Below are positions 54,431 to 62,888 of a stretch of 64,000 nt of DNA, in pieces. Each line of letters begins with the position of its first letter. The first letter of the stretch is position 1. The stretch lies in NCBI GenBank assembly GCA_963741405.1, contig CAVUHX010000051.1, forward strand, positions 124,001-188,000. The letters run 5' to 3'. Origin of the DNA: Roseiarcus sp963741405. Lineage in GTDB: Bacteria; Pseudomonadota; Alphaproteobacteria; Rhizobiales; Beijerinckiaceae. A model generated the notes under the pieces. The model saw only the letters and a list, made by a program, of their open reading frames with translations. It did no database searches and was not told the origin of the DNA. A program made the translations under genes and the position numbers.

Positions 54431-54700
54431 ATGGCCAATACGAAGTCGGCCCAGAAAGCCGCTCGGCAGACCGTCCGCCGGACCGAAGTCAACAAGTCGC
54501 GCCGCAGCGAGATGCGCACTTATGTTCGCAAGGTCGAAGAAGCGATCAACTCCAAAGATCCGAAAATCGCCGCTGAGGCGCTTCGTGAGGCGGAGCCGCG
54601 GCTCGCTCGCGCAGGGCAGAAGGGAATCGTCCACAAGAATGCGGCCGCGCGGAAGATTTCGCGGCTGGCCAAGCGTGTCAAGGCCCTCGCGACCGCCTGA
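54431..54700 (+). CDS. rpsT: 30S ribosomal protein S20
   Basis: 89 residues: MANTKSAQKAARQTVRRTEV, then NKSRRSEMRTYVRKVEEAI and GIVHKNAAARKISRLAKRVK. The basic helical composition and the NKSRRS and HKNAAARKISRL motifs are diagnostic of S20, which binds 16S rRNA. In most Rhizobiales rpsT is followed by dnaA. Here the next gene is a DUF3297 protein after a strong terminator. Confidence 0.98.
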   Translation: MANTKSAQKAARQTVRRTEVNKSRRSEMRTYVRKVEEAINSKDPKIAAEALREAEPRLARAGQKGIVHKNAAARKISRLAKRVKALATA

Positions 54701-54727
54701 CGCGACAACATTTCGTCGAGTCTGTCT

Positions 54728-54761
54728 GCGCGCCGCCGAAGCTGCGGCGCGCTTTGCGTTT
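54728..54761 (+). terminator. Rho-independent terminator after rpsT
   Basis: A perfect 9-bp stem, GCGCGCCGC (54728-54736) with GCGGCGCGC (54744-54752), encloses a 7-nt loop and is followed by TTTGCGTTT. It begins 28 bp after the rpsT stop. Confidence 0.85.
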
Positions 54762-54792
54762 CGGCGCCATCTCCCTGCCCGAGACCCTGTCC

Positions 54793-55062
54793 ATGCCCGA
54801 TAGTCCTCCCGATCGGTTGAGCGTCGACCCGGCAAGTCCGTTCTATGACGAAGCGGCCCTGGCGCGCGGCGTGGGCGTGCGCTTCCGCGGGACCGAACGG
54901 CGCGATGTCGAGGAATATTGCGTCGCCGAGAACTGGATTCGCGCGCCCGTCGGCAAGACGCGCGACCGCAAGGGCAATCTTCTGTTGATCAGGATGACCG
55001 GCGCCGTCGAGCCCTATTTCCTGACGCCGCCGCCCGGAGAGGGCGCTGCTGACGGAAACTGA
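54793..55062 (+). CDS. DUF3297 family protein
   Basis: 89 residues from ATG 54793; the frame opens 13 codons earlier, inside the terminator. The chain MPDSPPDRLSVDPASPFYDE, RGVGVRFRGTERRDVEEYCV and GKTRDRKGNLLLIRMTGAVEPYF is the conserved core of DUF3297, a small soluble proteobacterial protein of unknown function. It ends EGAADGN. Confidence 0.9.
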   Translation: MPDSPPDRLSVDPASPFYDEAALARGVGVRFRGTERRDVEEYCVAENWIRAPVGKTRDRKGNLLLIRMTGAVEPYFLTPPPGEGAADGN

Positions 55063-55110
55063 CGCTCGTTGCGCTTATTGGCGGCTACGCATCAACGCGG
55101 AGCCATTGAC

Positions 55111-55489
55111 ATGCCGAACGTGAGTTTCATTCTCGTCTACGTCAGAAGACGTTTCCAGAAGCGAAGCCTTCTACGCCTCGATCCTCGGAAGCGGCGCTGT
55201 CAACTCCTCGCCGACTTTCGCCATGCTGCCGGCCGGGCCAGGCCTGATGCTCGGCCTGTGGCGGAGGGATGGAGTCGAGCCGCCGGCGGGCCGCAGCGCG
55301 GGCGGCGAAATCGCCTTCACCGCAACGAACACCGCCGAGGTCGACGCCCTGCACGCCGAATGGCGAGAACGCGGCGTCGCGATCGCGCAGGCGCCGAATT
55401 CGATGGACTTCGGCTACACGTTTGTCGCGCTCGATCCGGACGGGCAGCGTCTGCGCGTCTGCGCGCCCGCCATGCAGGGGCCGGATTGA
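55111..55489 (+). CDS. Glyoxalase/bleomycin-resistance (VOC) family protein, one frameshift
   Basis: 125 residues after correction; the 379 bp are one base over 126 codons. It begins MPNVSFILVYV at ATG 55111. One extra A at about 55144 breaks the frame; removing it gives EDVSRSEAFYASILGSGAV, then NSSPTFAMLPAGPGLMLGLW, which is continuous with the next open frame to 55489. GEIAFTATNTAEVDALHAEW and NSMDFGYTFVALDPDGQRLRVC follow the paired beta-alpha-beta pattern of VOC enzymes. Substrate is unknown. Confidence 0.88.
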
Positions 55490-55498
55490 GCCGGTTTT

Positions 55499-56152
55499 TC
55501 ACTCGCTCCGGGGCGCGCCCTTTCCGATGTGCGCGCGGAATTTCGCCACGGCGTCCTTGAACCCGTCGAAATCGAGCGCGGCGGCGACGATGAACGGTCC
55601 GATCAGATAGGCGGGAGTTCCCTGAAGTCCGAGCGTTTTCGCCTGATCGTCGTTTCTTTTGAGAAGGCCGCCAATGTCCGAGTCGTGGGCTTTCAGATCC
55701 CGGCCAAGCGCCGCCATGTCTATACCCGCCGCCCGGAGGGCCTCCATCATGCCCGCTTCAGAACCCGTTTGTCCGCGCAGTCCCATGAGCGCCTCGTGGG
55801 CTGCGCCATATCTGCCCTGGCGCTTGGCGCCGAGGGCGAGGCGCGCGCCATAGACGGAGGTTTCCGCCAGGATCGGCCAGTCCTTGTAGACGAGGCGAAC
55901 ATCGCCATCCGTCGAGACAAAACGCTTGAGGTCCGGGGCGGTCCTCTTACAGTACGGGCAATTGTAGTCGAGGAACGCGACGATGGAGACGCCCCCGGCT
56001 GGATTTCCGGCGACGGGCGCGTCCGGATCGTCCAATACGGCGTCGATGAACAGGCGGTCGATTTTGGCCACGGCGCTTCGGGACCAAAAGCCGGTCGGCA
56101 GGATCGACAGGGGCAGGATCGCGGCCGTCAACAGCACTTGCCTGCGGTTCAT
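55499..56152 (-). CDS. DsbA-family thiol oxidoreductase (thioredoxin fold)
   Basis: 217 residues from ATG 56152, with GGAG seven bases upstream. A signal sequence (MNRRQVLLTAAILPLSILPTG) precedes FLDYNCPYCKRTAPDLKRF with the CPYC redox centre (Cys65, Cys68). The cis-Pro loop is LGLQGTPAYLIG. It resembles BdbD/ScsC-type proteins, which oxidise or isomerise disulphides in the periplasm. Upstream ATGs would extend into unrelated sequence. Gene order places it after cysK with about 200 bp between. Confidence 0.92.
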   Translation of the reverse strand: MNRRQVLLTAAILPLSILPTGFWSRSAVAKIDRLFIDAVLDDPDAPVAGNPAGGVSIVAFLDYNCPYCKRTAPDLKRFVSTDGDVRLVYKDWPILAETSVYGARLALGAKRQGRYGAAHEALMGLRGQTGSEAGMMEALRAAGIDMAALGRDLKAHDSDIGGLLKRNDDQAKTLGLQGTPAYLIGPFIVAAALDFDGFKDAVAKFRAHIGKGAPRSE

Positions 56153-56353
56153 GATTGTCTCCATGCGCCCGCGCGGACCGGTTTGTCGAGTTGTCGCCAT
56201 CCGCCCGACATCGAGCGCAGCGAGGCCCTTCGAATAGAACATTCCTTAATGGCCATGCGTCCGGCGAAACCGCCTGCGGCGATCAACTTTCCGCGCAGGA
56301 TGGTCGACCAAGCGGACGGCCCGCGGCGCCGGGGACCGGCTGGGTCACCGCCG

Positions 56354-57328
56354 TCAAAGCCCTTCGAACAGCGCGGTCGAGAGATAGCGTTCGGCGAAGG
56401 ACGGGATGATGGCGACGATCGTCTTGCCGGCGTTTTCCGGCCGACGTCCGATGTCGATCGCCGCGGCGACCGCCGCGCCCGAGGAGATCCCGACGGGGAT
56501 GCCTTCGATCCTGGCGACGAGCCGTGCGGTGTCGAAGGCCGTCTGGTTTCCGACGGCGAGAATCTCGTCGATCACGCCGCGATCGAGGATCGACGGCACG
56601 AAGCCGGCGCCGATCCCCTGGATCTTATGCGGGCCCGGCGCGCCGCCGGACAGAACCGGCAAGTCCTCCGGCTCGACCGCGACCATGCGCACGCTCGGCT
56701 TCCGGATCTTGAGGACCTGACCGACGCCGGTGATCGTTCCTCCGGTTCCGACGCCGGAGACGACGATGTCGACTTCGCCCCGGGTGTCGTTCCAGATTTC
56801 CTCTGCCGTTGTGCGGCGGTGGATGTCGGGATTGGCGGGGTTTTCGAACTGCTGCGGCATGATCGCGCCCGGCGTCGAGGCGATGATTTCGTTGGCCTTG
56901 GCGATCGCGCCCTTCATGCCATGGGCCGCCGGAGTGAGAACCAGTTCGGCGCCGAGCAGGGCCAGCATCTTGCGGCGTTCAATCGACATCAACTCCGGCA
57001 TGACGAGAATGAGCTTGTAGCCACGCGCCGCCGCGGTGAACGCCAGCGCAATACCGGTGTTGCCGGAGGTGGGCTCGACCAGGACTCCGCGTCCGGGCGC
57101 AATCCGCCCTTGCGCTTCGAGCGCGTCGATCATGCTGACGCCGATACGATCCTTGACGCTGCCGATCGGGTTGAAGAACTCGAGCTTTGCGAGAAGACGT
57201 GCGGCGATCCCCTTTTCCCGAGCGATGCGGTCCATCGCAACGAGGGGCGTGTCCCCGATCGTGTCGGTGATCGAGGCATAGACCTTGCCTCGGCCTGGCG
57301 CTTTTGCGGCGCTCTCTGTCGTCGTCAT
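56354..57328 (-). CDS. cysK: Cysteine synthase A (O-acetylserine sulfhydrylase)
   Basis: 324 residues from ATG 57328 (GGAGAG site upstream); ATG 57343 would add five. PLP-binding Lys in FNPIGSVKDRIGVSMIDA, phosphate-binding PTSGNTGIALAF and VSGVGTGGTITGVGQVL. The C-terminus has GISSGAAVAAAID and ALFEGL. Reaction: O-acetylserine plus sulphide to cysteine. An Rrf2 regulator gene lies directly upstream on the same strand (105 bp apart), suggesting control as in CymR-CysK pairs. Confidence 0.96.
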   Translation of the reverse strand: MTTTESAAKAPGRGKVYASITDTIGDTPLVAMDRIAREKGIAARLLAKLEFFNPIGSVKDRIGVSMIDALEAQGRIAPGRGVLVEPTSGNTGIALAFTAAARGYKLILVMPELMSIERRKMLALLGAELVLTPAAHGMKGAIAKANEIIASTPGAIMPQQFENPANPDIHRRTTAEEIWNDTRGEVDIVVSGVGTGGTITGVGQVLKIRKPSVRMVAVEPEDLPVLSGGAPGPHKIQGIGAGFVPSILDRGVIDEILAVGNQTAFDTARLVARIEGIPVGISSGAAVAAAIDIGRRPENAGKTIVAIIPSFAERYLSTALFEGL

Positions 57329-57410
57329 CGCTTGGCTCTCCATGAGCGTCGTCGGGTCCTCGCCTGAACAGCGCGGAACCCGACTGTAACACTTTTCCCG
57401 AAGAGCTTCT

Positions 57411-57428
57411 ATATAACGTGGATAATAT
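57411..57428 (-). promoter_or_regulatory. Candidate Rrf2 operator/promoter upstream of cysK
   Basis: An 18-bp imperfect dyad, ATATAACGTGGATAATAT on the plus strand, lies in the 105-bp gap between the Rrf2 gene and cysK. Its outer ATAT arms pair, and the AT-richness is unusual for the region. It is a plausible site for the neighbouring Rrf2 protein and for a -10 element. Not tested. Confidence 0.4.
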
Positions 57429-57433
57429 CGACG

Positions 57434-57886
57434 CTAGATAGCAAAATCTCCGGCGGCCTTCTCGTCGTCGAGAACGTGGGCTTGCTCGGCCGTCTCGCAC
57501 ATGGTCTCGACGGTGATCGAGTCCAGGTTCGAGAGGAACGTTTCCCCGGCTTTTTTCACCGTCGGATCGATCACCCGCTCGAGCAGCACAGAATTGGCGC
57601 CGAGATCCTCCGGGTCCGCCGTACTCAGGGACATCGCAGTGCGCACGATCTCGCCGACTGTAATGCGACGGCGTTCGCGTGCGAGTTCGTAGCCGCCGCG
57701 CGGGCCGCGCACGCCTTTGAGAATCTTGGCGTGGACGAGCCCCTGAAGCAAAGTCTCCAAGTGGCGCGGGGGCAGCTTGTGGCGCGCCGCGAGGGCCTTC
57801 GCCGCAACTGGCGCAGACCGAGAATGCAACGCGACATCGACAACGGCGGCGATGGCGAGAACGCTCCGTCGCGATAGTAGGTTCAT
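57434..57886 (-). CDS. Rrf2-family transcriptional regulator (CymR-like by context)
   Basis: 150 residues from ATG 57886, which has GGAGGT spaced 6 bases; an ATG two codons earlier directly abuts that site. The winged HTH is NLLSRRSVLAIAAVVDVALH, LAARHKLPPRHLETLLQGLV and GVRGPRGGYELARERRRITVGEI. Only one cysteine (MCETAEQA) is present, not the three that bind Fe-S clusters in IscR or RirA. So it is probably not an iron-sulphur sensor. With cysK immediately downstream, a role in cysteine metabolism as for CymR is inferred. Starts 2 bp after the dut stop. Confidence 0.85.
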   Translation of the reverse strand: MNLLSRRSVLAIAAVVDVALHSRSAPVAAKALAARHKLPPRHLETLLQGLVHAKILKGVRGPRGGYELARERRRITVGEIVRTAMSLSTADPEDLGANSVLLERVIDPTVKKAGETFLSNLDSITVETMCETAEQAHVLDDEKAAGDFAI

Positions 57887-57888
57887 AA

Positions 57889-58353
57889 TCATACCTCCTC
57901 CGATGAGCGCCCGGTGGAGCCAAATCCATTCGGGCCTCGGGCGCTCGAAGTGAGCCGCTCGCCTGCAATGAAGGCGACGCGTTCCACAGAACAAACGACG
58001 AGTTGCGCTATACGCGCACCCCGCCGAACCACAAAAGGATTTCTTCCAAAATTAATGAGTACGACACCGATTTCTCCGCGATAATCAGCGTCAACCGTGC
58101 CCGGACTATTGAGAACGGTCACTCCATCGTGCAGCGCCAACCCCGACCGGGGACGGATCTGCGCTTCAAATCCCTTCGGCAACTCAATCGCCAACCCGGT
58201 TGGAATCAACGCCCATGCGCCGGGGGCGAGGACGACCTCCGCATCGACTGGCAATGCGGCCACGAGATCCATCCCGGAGGCATCTTCACTCTTATACGAC
58301 GGCAATTGCAAGCCCTCGGCGTGAGAGAAACGCCTGTAAACGACGGAAATCAC
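57889..58353 (-). CDS. dut: Deoxyuridine 5'-triphosphate nucleotidohydrolase (dUTPase)
   Basis: 154 residues from GTG 58353, which overlaps the coaBC stop by 4 bp (GTGA). All five dUTPase motifs are present: SEDASGMDLVA, IRPRSGLALHDGV, NSPGTVDADYRGEI, RRGARIAQLVV and NGFGSTGR. It cleaves dUTP to dUMP and pyrophosphate, keeping uracil out of DNA. The trimeric enzyme is cytosolic. coaBC-dut is a common alphaproteobacterial pair. Confidence 0.97.
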   Translation of the reverse strand: MISVVYRRFSHAEGLQLPSYKSEDASGMDLVAALPVDAEVVLAPGAWALIPTGLAIELPKGFEAQIRPRSGLALHDGVTVLNSPGTVDADYRGEIGVVLINFGRNPFVVRRGARIAQLVVCSVERVAFIAGERLTSSARGPNGFGSTGRSSEEV

Positions 58354-59597
58354 GAGCGCTTCGCCAATTCGACCGCAATGCGCCGTACGATCCGGTCCGC
58401 GACCTCCGCCTTGCTCATCGTCGGCCACAACTCAATCCCATCGCAATCGATGAGTTGTACCTCGTTCGTCTCGCCGCCGAAGGTCGACGTGCCTTCCGCC
58501 ACGCTATTGGCGACGATCAGGTCGCAGCCCTTGCGCTCCAGTTTCGCCCGGGCGTTTGTGGCCACGTCCTCGGTCTCGGCGGCGAAGCCGACCACAACGA
58601 TCGGCCGAAAAGTTTCTCTTTTCGAGATTTCCGCCAGAATATCGGGGTTTTCAATGAGGCGAAGCGTCGGCGACGCGCCGCCGTCTTTCTTGATCTTGCC
58701 TTGGGAGATTCCTTCCACGCGCCAGTCGGCGACCGCAGCCGCGGCGATAAAAGCGTCGGCCGGCAGCGCCGCCTCGACAGCCGCCCGCATCTCGAGCGCC
58801 AACTCCACGTGAATCACGGCGGCGCCGAGCGGATCAGGCAGCGCGACCGGGCCGCTGATCAATGTCACTCTTGCGCCAGCGCCGACGGCAGATTGCGCAA
58901 TTGCATGCCCCTGTCGGCCCGACGACCGGTTTCCAAGGAAACGAACCGGATCGATGGCCTCGTAGGTCGGGCCGGATGTGATGACGACGTGCCGCCCCGC
59001 CAGCGGGCCCGCAGCCAATTCGCGCGGATCGGTCGCCGCCGCCGCGGTCAGCGCTTCCTCGATCGCCTCCACGATCGCCGGAGGCTCCGCCATTCGCCCG
59101 GGGCCGAATTCGCCGCAGGCCATCGGTCCCGAATCCGGGCCTACGATCAGGACCCCGTCGGCGCCGAGTCGTTCGACGTTTCGGCGCGTCGCCGGATGAA
59201 GCCACATCCGGACGTTCATCGCGGGAGCCGCGAGGACAGGTTTGTCGGTGGCGAGCAGAAGGGTCGTCGCGAGGTCGTCAGCCAGCCCACCGGCCATTCG
59301 GGCGAGAAGATTTGCGGTGGCCGGCGCGACGACGACCAGATCGGCGGAACGGGAGAGTTCGATGTGGCCGATCAGCGCCTCGTCGGTCAGGCTGAAGAGG
59401 TCGTCACGGACCGGCTCGCCGCTCAGCGTCGCGGCCGCCAGCGGACTGATGAATTCGCTCGCCGCCTTCGTCATCACGACGCGAACTCGAGCGCCCTGGT
59501 CTCGGAGCCGCCTGATAAGTTCGAGCGACTTGTACGCGGCGATGCCGCCTCCAATGATCAGCAAGATGCGGGCGGAGGCGAGTGGGACACCGGTCAT
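58350..59597 (-). CDS. coaBC: Bifunctional phosphopantothenoylcysteine decarboxylase / phosphopantothenate-cysteine ligase (CoaBC)
   Basis: 415 residues from ATG 59597. N-terminal flavoprotein CoaC: ILLIIGGGIAAYKSLELIRRLRD, IELSRSADLVVVAPATANLLARMAGG (His and Asn motif), LAAPAMNVRMW and GPMACGEFGPGRM (substrate-clamp Cys). C-terminal CoaB: ITSGPTYEAIDPVRFLGNRSSGRQGHAIA and AAAVADWR with KIKKDGG. It makes 4'-phosphopantetheine for coenzyme A. The next gene, dut, overlaps by 4 bp. Confidence 0.96.
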   Translation of the reverse strand: MTGVPLASARILLIIGGGIAAYKSLELIRRLRDQGARVRVVMTKAASEFISPLAAATLSGEPVRDDLFSLTDEALIGHIELSRSADLVVVAPATANLLARMAGGLADDLATTLLLATDKPVLAAPAMNVRMWLHPATRRNVERLGADGVLIVGPDSGPMACGEFGPGRMAEPPAIVEAIEEALTAAAATDPRELAAGPLAGRHVVITSGPTYEAIDPVRFLGNRSSGRQGHAIAQSAVGAGARVTLISGPVALPDPLGAAVIHVELALEMRAAVEAALPADAFIAAAAVADWRVEGISQGKIKKDGGASPTLRLIENPDILAEISKRETFRPIVVVGFAAETEDVATNARAKLERKGCDLIVANSVAEGTSTFGGETNEVQLIDCDGIELWPTMSKAEVADRIVRRIAVELAKRS

Positions 59598-59744
59598 CTG
59601 AACCCGTCGGACCCAATTTGAACAGCGTCGCTCCGACACTCAAGCCGATGAGCGGGGCGCGCACGCAAGACAAAGAGTGATCGGGTCATCGCAACGCCAT
59701 CGATCGTTCCCGCATCCGCCGAATCGGTCCGCGTCGCGGCTAAA

Positions 59745-61292
59745 CTACAGACGCCAATGAACCATTGCAATAGACAAAAGTGCAAGGAAAAACCCAATCA
59801 AAATATAGGCGAAAGCAGAAAAGGGATGGATGTCCTGAGACGTTTTGGCGCTTTCGACGGACATCGCCGCTTCGAGGCGGACGGCGATTTCCTCAAGCCG
59901 GCGCGGCGCCTCGGAAAGGAAGGCGACCGCCGACGAGACGCTTCGACCGGCATCCTCGATGCGACCGCGTGGGCCAAGATTTTCCGCTATCCACTCGCCG
60001 ACGACCGATTCCGACGTCGACCACATGTTCAGCTGCGGGTCGAGCTTGCGCGCCACCCCCTCGACCACCACCATGGTCTTCTGCAGCAACACGAGCTCGG
60101 TCCTGGTCGTCATGTCGAACAACGCGGTGACGTCGAACAGGAGCGTCAGCAGCTTCGCCATAGAGATCTGATCGGCGGTGCGCGAGTGGATCGGCTCGCC
60201 GATCGCCCGGATCGCCTGGGCGAAGTCCTCGACCCGATGGACATTCGGGACGTAGCCGGCCTCGAAATGGACTTCCGCCACGCGTCGATAGTCGCGCCGG
60301 ATGAAGCCGAACAATATCTCGGCGAGGAACCTACGCTCCTTGTGGCCGAGGCGCCCCATAATGCCGAAATCGACCGCGACGATCCTGCCCTTGTCGTCGA
60401 CGAAGAAATTCCCCTGGTGCATGTCGGCGTGAAAGAAGCCGTCGCGCAACGCGTGTCGCAGGAAGGTCTGGATCATCGTCCGTGCAAGCGCGCGCGGATC
60501 GTAGCCGAGCGACGTCAGGCGCTCCGGGTCGGCGAGGGGAATTCCGTCGATCCATTCCATCGTCATGACTTCGCGGGTCGTTCGGTCCCAGTCGATCGCC
60601 GGGGCCCGAATGTCCGGGTCGTCCCTCGAGTTTTCGGCGAATTCGGACGCAGCCGCCGCCTCAAGCCGGAAATCCATTTCCATCCGCACCGATCGCGCGA
60701 GAGTGTCGACCACCTGGACGGGGCGGAGGCGGCGCATCTCCGGGGTGGCCCGCTCGGCCAGCCGCGCCGCGAAGAACATGTCCGCCAGGTCGCGCGCGAA
60801 CCGCCGCTCGACCCCGGCGCGCAGCACTTTGACCGCGACGGGCTTGGCGCCCTCGTCCGTCCTGACGGTCGCGCGGTGAACCTGTGCGATCGAGGCCGCA
60901 GCGACCGGTTCGCCGAAGTCGTCAAACAGCGTGTCGACCTTCGCTCCGAACGCCGCCTCTATGATGCCGATCGCGGTCTGACGGTTCATCGGCGTCACCC
61001 GATCCTGCAGGCTCTCCAGTTCGAGTGCGACTTTGGCCCCGACGATATCGGGCCGCGTCGATAGAAACTGGCCAAGCTTGACGTAGGACGGACCGAGCCG
61101 GTCGATGGCGTGGGAAAGGCCGGTCAGGCCACGCACGTTGCGTTTGGCGATCAGGTTCGCGACCATGATCGGCAGGCGCGCAACCGGAGGCAGCAGCGCC
61201 GGATCGACGTCGACGAATGCTCCTTCCCTGGCGAAGACGAAACCCGCGCGCGCGAGCCTGAGGCTGTGGCCGAACGCGGTGAGGACGGACAT
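59745..61292 (-). CDS. ubiB: UbiB (AarF/ABC1 kinase-like) ubiquinone biosynthesis protein
   Basis: 515 residues from ATG 61292, four bases after the ubiE stop; a TTG at 61295 precedes it. Kinase-like core: LGPSYVKLGQFLSTRPDIVG (KxGQ), AAASIAQVHRATV (A-rich loop), VAVKVLRAGVERRF, HADMHQGNFFVDD and VAVDFGIMGRL. C-terminal membrane helix: FAYILIGFFLALLSIAMVHW. It is an ATPase that helps extract or process membrane quinone precursors. Conserved ubiE-ubiB order. Confidence 0.96.
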   Translation of the reverse strand: MSVLTAFGHSLRLARAGFVFAREGAFVDVDPALLPPVARLPIMVANLIAKRNVRGLTGLSHAIDRLGPSYVKLGQFLSTRPDIVGAKVALELESLQDRVTPMNRQTAIGIIEAAFGAKVDTLFDDFGEPVAAASIAQVHRATVRTDEGAKPVAVKVLRAGVERRFARDLADMFFAARLAERATPEMRRLRPVQVVDTLARSVRMEMDFRLEAAAASEFAENSRDDPDIRAPAIDWDRTTREVMTMEWIDGIPLADPERLTSLGYDPRALARTMIQTFLRHALRDGFFHADMHQGNFFVDDKGRIVAVDFGIMGRLGHKERRFLAEILFGFIRRDYRRVAEVHFEAGYVPNVHRVEDFAQAIRAIGEPIHSRTADQISMAKLLTLLFDVTALFDMTTRTELVLLQKTMVVVEGVARKLDPQLNMWSTSESVVGEWIAENLGPRGRIEDAGRSVSSAVAFLSEAPRRLEEIAVRLEAAMSVESAKTSQDIHPFSAFAYILIGFFLALLSIAMVHWRL

Positions 61293-61295
61293 CAA

Positions 61296-62054
61296 TCAGA
61301 GCTTCCAGCCCGAGTGAATGGCAACGACCCCGCCGCTGAGACGCGTCGCGTCGACGCGGGCGAACCCGGCTGCGGCGATCATGTCGGCAAACAGTTCGGC
61401 ATGAGGGAATTTGCGGATCGACTCGACGAGATACCTGTAGGCCGCTCCGTCTCCCGTCACCGCCTTTCCCATCGCCGGAATCGCGGCGAAGGAATAGGCG
61501 TCGTAGACGCGATCGAGCACTGGCAGATCGACGTGGGAGAACTCGAGGCACAGGAAACGGCCGCCCCGCTTCAATACCCGAAAGGCCTCTCCGAGCGCCT
61601 TCTCGATGCGTGGCACGTTGCGGATGCCGAAGGCAATCGTATAGGCGTCGAACTGCGCGTCGGGAAACGGCAGCGCCTCCGCATTGGCCTCGACGAAGGC
61701 GACGCGATCGTCAAGACGGCGCGTTCTGGCGCGCCCGGCGCCGACCCTCAGCATCTCCGAGTTGATATCAGCGACGGTGACCCGCGTTTGCGGCCCCCCT
61801 GCGCGAGTAACGCGGAAGGCGACATCGCCGGTGCCGCCAGCCATGTCGAGAAGGGCGAAGGGGCGCGATGCCGAGGGATGAACCTTGGCGGCCAGAATGT
61901 CCTTCCAGACTCGGTGCAGACCGAAGGACATAAGATCGTTCATCACGTCGTAGCGATCGGCGACTCTGTGGAAGACCGCATCCACCAATCTCTGCTTTTC
62001 ATCCAATCGAACGGTTCGCTGGCCGAAATGCGTGTCCTCGGATGCTGCAGGCAT
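61296..62054 (-). CDS. ubiE: Demethylmenaquinone/2-methoxy-6-polyprenyl-1,4-benzoquinol methylase (UbiE)
   Basis: 252 residues. Motif VFHRVADRYDVMNDLMSFGLHRVWKD is the UbiE signature. AdoMet binding is in LLDMAGGTGDVAFRV. IAFGIRNVPRIEKALGEAFRVLKRGGRFLCLEFS is the second signature. It C-methylates ubiquinone intermediates. It is in the middle of a minus-strand run; hisF stops 60 bp before its start. In most relatives mutM precedes ubiE, but here the his genes do. Confidence 0.97.
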   Translation of the reverse strand: MPAASEDTHFGQRTVRLDEKQRLVDAVFHRVADRYDVMNDLMSFGLHRVWKDILAAKVHPSASRPFALLDMAGGTGDVAFRVTRAGGPQTRVTVADINSEMLRVGAGRARTRRLDDRVAFVEANAEALPFPDAQFDAYTIAFGIRNVPRIEKALGEAFRVLKRGGRFLCLEFSHVDLPVLDRVYDAYSFAAIPAMGKAVTGDGAAYRYLVESIRKFPHAELFADMIAAAGFARVDATRLSGGVVAIHSGWKL

Positions 62055-62114
62055 GAAAGGTTCTCCGTGGAGACCGAGCGAATCGAAAGCGCCCGACGAG
62101 CGGCGTACATCGGC

Positions 62115-62888
62115 CTAGTCCATTCGCACCGGAATTCCCGCTTCCGCCATGCGCAACTTCGCCTCGCGGATCGTGAACTCGCCGAAGTGGAAGATCGAGG
62201 CAGCGAGCACGGCGCTGGCATGGCCGAACTTGACGCCATCCACGAGATGGTCAAGCGCGCCGACTCCCCCCGACGCGATGACAGGAATCGTCACCGCGTC
62301 GGCGACTGCGCGCGTCAGTTCGAGATCGAAACCCTGTTTCGATCCGTCGCGGTCCATCGAGGTGAGAAGGATCTCGCCTGCTCCGAGTTCTGCGACGTCA
62401 CGCGCGAAGGCCACGGCGTCGATGCCGGTCGGCCGGCGTCCGCCGTGGGTGAAGATTTCCCAGCGCGGTGCGCCGTCAGGAAGGACCCGCTTGGCGTCAA
62501 TGGCTACGACAATGCACTGGCTGCCGAATTTCTCCGCCGCCTGACGCACAAAAAGCCGGTCCGCCACCGCTGCAGAATTAATCGAAGCCTTGTCGGCGCC
62601 GGCAAGCAGCAGATTGCGGATGTCGTCCGTCGTCCGGACCCCGCCGCCGACAGTCAGCGGCATGAAGCACACTTCCGCCGTGCGCCGCACAACGTCGAGC
62701 AGGATTCCGCGATCCTCGTGGCTCGCGGTGATATCGAGGAAGCAGAGTTCGTCCGCCCCCGCCCTGTCGTAGGCGACGGCGCTCTCGACCGGATCGCCGG
62801 CATCCCGCAGATTGACGAAATTGACGCCCTTGACGACCCGGCCATCCTTGACGTCGAGGCAGGGGATGACCCGGGCCTTCAGCGTCAT
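62115..62888 (-). CDS. hisF: Imidazole glycerol phosphate synthase cyclase subunit (HisF)
   Basis: 257 residues. TIM barrel with catalytic Asp in RVIPCLDVKDGRVVKGVNF and a later Asp in TSMDRDGSKQGFDLELT. Phosphate loops: PLTVGGGVRTTDDIRNLL and IASGGVGALDHLVDG. It uses ammonia from HisH to form IGP and AICAR. Its start overlaps the hisA stop by 4 bp (ATGA). Confidence 0.98.
   Translation of the reverse strand: MTLKARVIPCLDVKDGRVVKGVNFVNLRDAGDPVESAVAYDRAGADELCFLDITASHEDRGILLDVVRRTAEVCFMPLTVGGGVRTTDDIRNLLLAGADKASINSAAVADRLFVRQAAEKFGSQCIVVAIDAKRVLPDGAPRWEIFTHGGRRPTGIDAVAFARDVAELGAGEILLTSMDRDGSKQGFDLELTRAVADAVTIPVIASGGVGALDHLVDGVKFGHASAVLAASIFHFGEFTIREAKLRMAEAGIPVRMD

Noticed and set aside
57417..57425. 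A CGTGGATAA resembling a DnaA box
   Set aside because: A single near-match with no cluster, no dnaA and no AT-rich unwinding element does not indicate an origin.
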